Positions 62,995 through 64,000 of a stretch of DNA of 64,000 nucleotides are shown in pieces. The notes beneath the pieces are model-generated. The model saw only the letters and a program-made list of their open reading frames with translations. It had not been told where the DNA came from and did no database searches. The translations under genes and the position numbers were made by a program. The stretch lies in NCBI GenBank assembly GCA_026390695.1, contig JAPLFL010000040.1:1-64000 (forward strand). The letters are read 5' to 3'. Every line of letters begins with the position of its first letter. Positions within the stretch are counted from its first letter, which is position 1. This DNA comes from Candidatus Kapaibacterium sp. Lineage in GTDB: Bacteria; Bacteroidota; Ignavibacteria; Kapaibacteriales; UBA2268.

Positions 62995-64000
62995 CTAATC
63001 TCCTGCAATTTTAAGAGTAAATTTAAAACCGTTAGTAAAATCTTGTGTTATTCCCGATGATGTGGCATATCTCAGATCCAATTGCGCAAAATAATAATGA
63101 AAGGAACAACCAAAAGTATAATAGCTGCGGTTTCCCATTACTGCGGGCTCAAAATAATGCCCCAATCTTAGAGCAAATATATGCTCGTACCAATATTCAG
63201 CACCAAATTTCCAGATAAAACCTCCCTCATTTTTCCATGATGATCCTAAAGATAAAGGAAATGGATCAGTGGTCAAACTATTCCTGCGGATTAATAATTT
63301 AACAGCATCTGCTGCCAAAGTTAATTTATGTGTTTTTTCGTAATTAAAATTTATTGCAGTTCCAAGTTTTAATACTGTTGGCAGTGGTTCTGAAGACTTT
63401 AGATAGTCAACCTTTCCCCCCATATTTTGCAGAGTAAGTCCGAAAGAAAGGAAATGTTTATCCAAAAACGGATTAGTTCCGATGTTTATTTGAGGATGAA
63501 GCATGAGAGCTAAATCAAAAGCCAGACCTGCTGATGATGTCTCAGACATGATAGTTCCCATGGCAGGTGCTAAATCAGAAAGAAAATATTTGATCTTAGC
63601 ACCTGCTGCAAATTGTTCGGAAAATGAAATCCCATAAGCCAAACCAATCAAGTATTCGATTGAAGCGAATTTACCTTTCGGGTTTCCCGAAGCATCTGTG
63701 TGATGGCTTTCACCAAGATAATTACGGCTTAAATCAAGAGCAAAACAACCTCTAAAAGTTGGTAAATAACTTGCTACTGCTATATTAAAAAGTGACATAT
63801 CAGATATGATATTTGAACTTACTTTATTATATGCCAGGGATACACCGAAAAAGTCATATTTTTGATTATCAATTATAGTTTTTTTTAAAAAACCAAGTCC
63901 TGCCGGATTCAAATATGTTGCGCTAATGTCATCGGAAATAGCCGTTCCAGCCTCACCCATTCCGGAACTACGGGCATCAGGATTTTCCAGAAGAACTGGC
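62995..64000 (-). CDS. PorV/PorQ-like outer-membrane beta-barrel protein (5' end outside window)
   Basis: The frame stays open to the right edge, so the Met at 63960 is internal. Beyond it the frame reads PVLLENPDARSSG before MGEAGTAISDDISATYLNPA. This resembles the N-terminus of PorV-type proteins (NPDARxxGMGxAG ... WNPA). The rest is a beta-barrel with alternating strands (FGVSLAYNKV, RLGHYFEPA). PorV helps T9SS cargo leave the translocon and reach the attachment complex. PorQ and UPF0164 members look similar and cannot be excluded. Several T9SS-tailed proteins in this window fit such a role. The last residues are IAGD. Confidence 0.75.
   Translation of the reverse strand, partial: PVLLENPDARSSGMGEAGTAISDDISATYLNPAGLGFLKKTIIDNQKYDFFGVSLAYNKVSSNIISDMSLFNIAVASYLPTFRGCFALDLSRNYLGESHHTDASGNPKGKFASIEYLIGLAYGISFSEQFAAGAKIKYFLSDLAPAMGTIMSETSSAGLAFDLALMLHPQINIGTNPFLDKHFLSFGLTLQNMGGKVDYLKSSEPLPTVLKLGTAINFNYEKTHKLTLAADAVKLLIRRNSLTTDPFPLSLGSSWKNEGGFIWKFGAEYWYEHIFALRLGHYFEPAVMGNRSYYTFGCSFHYYFAQLDLRYATSSGITQDFTNGFKFTLKIAGD

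Overview
The window looks like a chromosome segment of an AT-rich, Gram-negative bacterium of the FCB superphylum (Bacteroidota and relatives). Evidence: several exported proteins end in type IX secretion (T9SS) sorting domains, a PorV-type barrel runs off the right edge, there are GldF/GldG-like genes, a carboxypeptidase-regulatory-domain TonB receptor and a Bacteroidota-style NdpA. Many genes also have a TAnnTTTG promoter-like element, the Bacteroidota form, a short distance upstream. Clear Shine-Dalgarno sequences (GGAGG, AAGGAG, GGGAGA) precede several genes, which is unusual in Bacteroidota proper. That points to a sister lineage such as Ignavibacteriota or Kapabacteria. This placement is inference, not proof.

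Layout. 1-10.2 kb: a leftward cluster of a DUF1800 protein, a DUF1501 protein with a T9SS tail, a lipoprotein, a secreted subtilase with a T9SS tail, and prfA. 10.3-13.8 kb: a leucine-rich-repeat protein, dnaB and lptB. 14.6-22.3 kb: a compact chemotaxis operon, cheA-cheW-cheR-cheB, then a large hybrid histidine kinase and a CheY-like receiver. 22.3-25.1 kb: pyrB, a TusE/DsrC-like protein and a ferritin-like protein, divergent from a ferredoxin-type iron-sulfur protein. 25.5-30.9 kb: NdpA, an exported TldD-type protease, an array of 21-bp repeats and two coupled orphan ABC ATPases. 31-37.8 kb: TonB receptor, RlpA, a PAS histidine kinase and gldF/gldG-like genes. 37.9-46.7 kb: a large exported protein, a frameshifted cysteine-rich exported protein, a mini-lipoprotein that is mostly a T9SS tail, kdsD and membrane proteins. 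46.8-57.7 kb: a fused molybdenum hydroxylase, a three-gene restriction-modification island and an alpha-2-macroglobulin. 57.8-64 kb: decayed DUF4160/DUF2442 genes, prmA, a YbjQ-family protein, yidC and the PorV-like barrel.

Most longer intergenic gaps contain short dispersed palindromic elements of at least three sequence families. I see no tRNA, rRNA, CRISPR array or intact insertion sequence. The genes share an envelope theme: LPS export (LptB), Kdo synthesis (KdsD), membrane insertion (YidC), TonB uptake, T9SS cargo and its PorV-type partner, and periplasmic protection (alpha-2-macroglobulin). The most unusual items are the mini-lipoprotein with a T9SS tail, the three-gene R-M island with a phage-type Dam methylase, the heptad-register repeat array, and two genes each broken by one base.
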